Assembly: GCF_017976235.1 (NCBI RefSeq)
Contig: NZ_JACVHC010000004.1
Location: 356,699 to 420,698, forward strand
DNA: 64,000 nucleotides
From: Pseudomonas anatoliensis
Lineage (GTDB): Bacteria; Pseudomonadota; Gammaproteobacteria; Pseudomonadales; Pseudomonadaceae
Reading direction: 5' to 3'
Under the pieces are notes generated by a model that had not been told where the DNA came from, made no database searches, and saw only the letters and a list, made by a program, of their open reading frames with translations. Shown in pieces: positions 62,637 to 64,000 of this stretch. Position 1 is the stretch's first letter. Each line of letters opens with the position of its first letter. Both the position numbers and the translations under genes were made by a program.

Positions 62637-63706
62637 GGTCGCACCGCCGCAAGCACACGCTTGAGCAGTTCGTTGTGGCGGTAACTGCCATCGCGGTCAT
62701 CGGCGTAGCGCACGATCACCAGTTTTTCGCTGGGGATGACGTACAGCGCCTGGCCCCAATGCCCCAGCGCGGCGAAGGTATCGGGCGGTGCGTCGGGCCA
62801 GGGCGATGGCGCGCCATCCGCCGGGCGGTTGAGCCACCACTGGCCGCCAGGCACGGCTTCGTCCTGATGGGCCTTGTAACCGGCGAAAGGCTTGAGGTTG
62901 AACGCGACCCAGTCCTTGGGCAGCAATTGCCGATCATTCCAGCGTCCGTCGCGAGCCATCAACAGACCGATTCGCGCAAGATCCCGCGCAGTGAGATAGG
63001 CGTAAGACGAAGCGACAAACGTGCCGCTCGCATCCGTCTCCCACACCGCGCTGCGAATGCCCAAAGGCTCGAACAGGGCTGTCCACGGATAGTCGGGATA
63101 ACGCTGCGGGCCGACGATGGATGTCAACGCTGCCGCCAGCAGATTGCTGTCGCCGCTGGAATAGCGGAAGGCCTGTCCCGGCGGCGCGTAAGTGTCGTGA
63201 TTGGCGGTGAACGCGGCCATGTCACGATGGCCACGGGTATAGAGCATCGCCACCACCGAGGATTTCAGCGGGGCGTATTCATAGTCTTCCTGCCAGTCGA
63301 TGCCCGAGGCCCAATGCAGCAGATCGGCAAGGGTGATCGCCGGGTGTTTTTCCAGCGGCGGGTAGTACTTCACGGCTGGATCATCGAGCTTGAACAGGCC
63401 TTCACCGTAGGCAACGCCAAGCAGCGCAGCCATCAGGCTTTTGCTGATCGACCAGGTCAGGTGTGGGGTTTGCGCGTCAGTCGGGCCGGCGTAGCGCTCG
63501 TAGATGATCTGGCCGTCACGGATGATCAACAAGGCATCGGTGCGAATGCCCTGGCGGGTGGTGTCGTCGCGGGGTGGGAAGGCGTAAGCCTGAAGATCTT
63601 CAACCGCTGTGATCTGCGGACCAACCAGCCATTGTTCGCCGGGCCATGATTCGGCCTGAACGGTGAAGCTGATCAGCAGCAGAAACAGCGACAGGCCTTT
63701 GAACAT
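62633..63706 (-). CDS. Serine hydrolase, beta-lactamase/class C-like family
   Basis: The 357-residue protein has a signal peptide ending TVQA, the SxxK motif in TWSISKSLMAAL (Ser near residue 87) and FRYSSGDSNL as the YxN-equivalent region (Y-S-S in place of YxN). It is a penicillin-binding-protein-like esterase or peptidase rather than a resistance enzyme by this evidence. It is coupled to the small Cys-rich membrane protein. Confidence 0.85.
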   Translation of the reverse strand: MFKGLSLFLLLISFTVQAESWPGEQWLVGPQITAVEDLQAYAFPPRDDTTRQGIRTDALLIIRDGQIIYERYAGPTDAQTPHLTWSISKSLMAALLGVAYGEGLFKLDDPAVKYYPPLEKHPAITLADLLHWASGIDWQEDYEYAPLKSSVVAMLYTRGHRDMAAFTANHDTYAPPGQAFRYSSGDSNLLAAALTSIVGPQRYPDYPWTALFEPLGIRSAVWETDASGTFVASSYAYLTARDLARIGLLMARDGRWNDRQLLPKDWVAFNLKPFAGYKAHQDEAVPGGQWWLNRPADGAPSPWPDAPPDTFAALGHWGQALYVIPSEKLVIVRYADDRDGSYRHNELLKRVLAAVRP

Positions 63707-63786
63707 GGTGAGGGCTCTTGGGGAGAACCTGCTGAGACTAGTCGGGGTTCATGACAAATTGGAGATCTTGACTGTTCATCAGGCCG

Positions 63787-63879
63787 TCATCGCTGGCAAG
63801 CCAGCTCCCACAGGGTCAATGGTGAACAGACAATCTGTGGCAATCACAAAAACCTGTGGGAGCTGGCTTGCCAGCGATG
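63787..63879. repeat. REPIN (family B)
   Basis: Inverted copies with core TCATCGCTGGCAAGCCAGC and its complement lie upstream of the serine hydrolase gene. Confidence 0.9.
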
Positions 63880-63886
63880 AGGCCAG

Positions 63887-64000
63887 TCAAATCACCGCCA
63901 AAGCCTTGGCCAAGCGCTTTGCTCTGGCACCGGAGGCCAACTGCATCACCGCCTGATCGCGCCGCCACATCTGCGCCCATTCCGGATCACCTTCGCTTAA
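63887..64000 (-). CDS. 3' end of an unidentified gene
   Basis: The last 37 residues of a minus-strand protein run to a TGA (complement of 63887-63889): GDPEWAQMWRRDQAVMQLAS then GARAKRLAKALAVI. The codon use looks coding, but no family could be recognised from this fragment. The gene enters from the right edge. Confidence 0.55.
   Translation of the reverse strand, partial: LSEGDPEWAQMWRRDQAVMQLASGARAKRLAKALAVI

Noticed and set aside
1..64000. Prophage, insertion sequence or integrative element
   Set aside because: No transposase, integrase, phage structural gene or direct-repeat boundary was seen. The only mobile-type DNA is REP elements.

Overview
The window is chromosomal DNA of a fluorescent Pseudomonas, most likely the P. 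fluorescens group. The evidence is gene content and order: purC-MBL-bamC-dapA, gcvR-bcp, algU-mucA-mucB-mucD without mucC, nadB, sdhE, phaG and tctABC with an OprD-type porin. GC is high, and many paired REP palindromes (REPINs) of the kind scattered through these genomes are present. No insertion sequence, phage or plasmid backbone is visible. The species call is inference, since no alignment could be run.

Layout. 1-4.4 kb: 5' end of purC, an MBL-fold hydrolase, bamC and dapA on the minus strand, then gcvR and bcp. 4.4-14.9 kb: envelope stress and housekeeping genes (TusA-like protein, BepA-type protease, mucD/mucB/mucA/algU with two extracytoplasmic sigma promoters, nadB, ygfX, sdhE, ygfZ, an HDOD protein). 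15-22.8 kb: tricarboxylate uptake, with divergent tctDE regulators, an OprD-family porin carrying a strong AAN-repeat (Crc/Hfq type) leader, tctCBA and an AbrB-like membrane protein. 22.8-25.3 kb: ung, an enoyl-CoA hydratase-family hydrolase and a Tyr/Arg-rich repeat lipoprotein.

25.5-35.7 kb is the most distinctive region, a complete guanidine nitrogen-assimilation operon. Two sigma-54 type promoter matches precede a guanidine-I (ykkC) riboswitch. Then come a three-gene NitT/TauT-type ABC transporter, two DUF1989 subunits (carboxyguanidine deiminase), a second guanidine sensor of a different class (guanidine-II, mini-ykkC, two ACGG-loop hairpins), a biotin-dependent guanidine/urea carboxylase and allophanate hydrolase. 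Together they would import guanidine, carboxylate it, deiminate carboxyguanidine to allophanate and release ammonia and CO2. The carboxylase gene carries a complete 77-bp REPIN inside its coding sequence, read through in frame and placed between two domains.

35.7-50 kb is more mosaic: a 3' remnant of a GGDEF gene, a CWC protein, rsuA-type pseudouridine synthase, phaG, tRNA-Gly(CCC), a hicAB locus whose toxin gene carries two apparent one-base deletions, two methyltransferases, small stress proteins (DUF4142, KGG), a LysE exporter, two tandem paralogous secreted proteins of unknown function, a LysR/YdcZ pair, a YiaY-like alcohol dehydrogenase, a DUF4917 protein with SIR2-like motifs, and a cupin-HTH regulator divergent from a class II aldolase plus a DHDPS-family lyase.

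50-64 kb: two coupled lipoproteins, a YegP-like protein, a ribbon-helix-helix protein, a DJ-1/PfpI protein, a methyltransferase, a lemA-TPM-TPM operon, periplasmic beta-glucosidase bglX, clsB-type cardiolipin synthase with yceI, a small membrane protein coupled to a serine hydrolase, and the 3' end of an unidentified gene at the edge. Sixteen paired REP elements of four sequence families sit almost entirely in intergenic gaps; the one inside the carboxylase is the exception.
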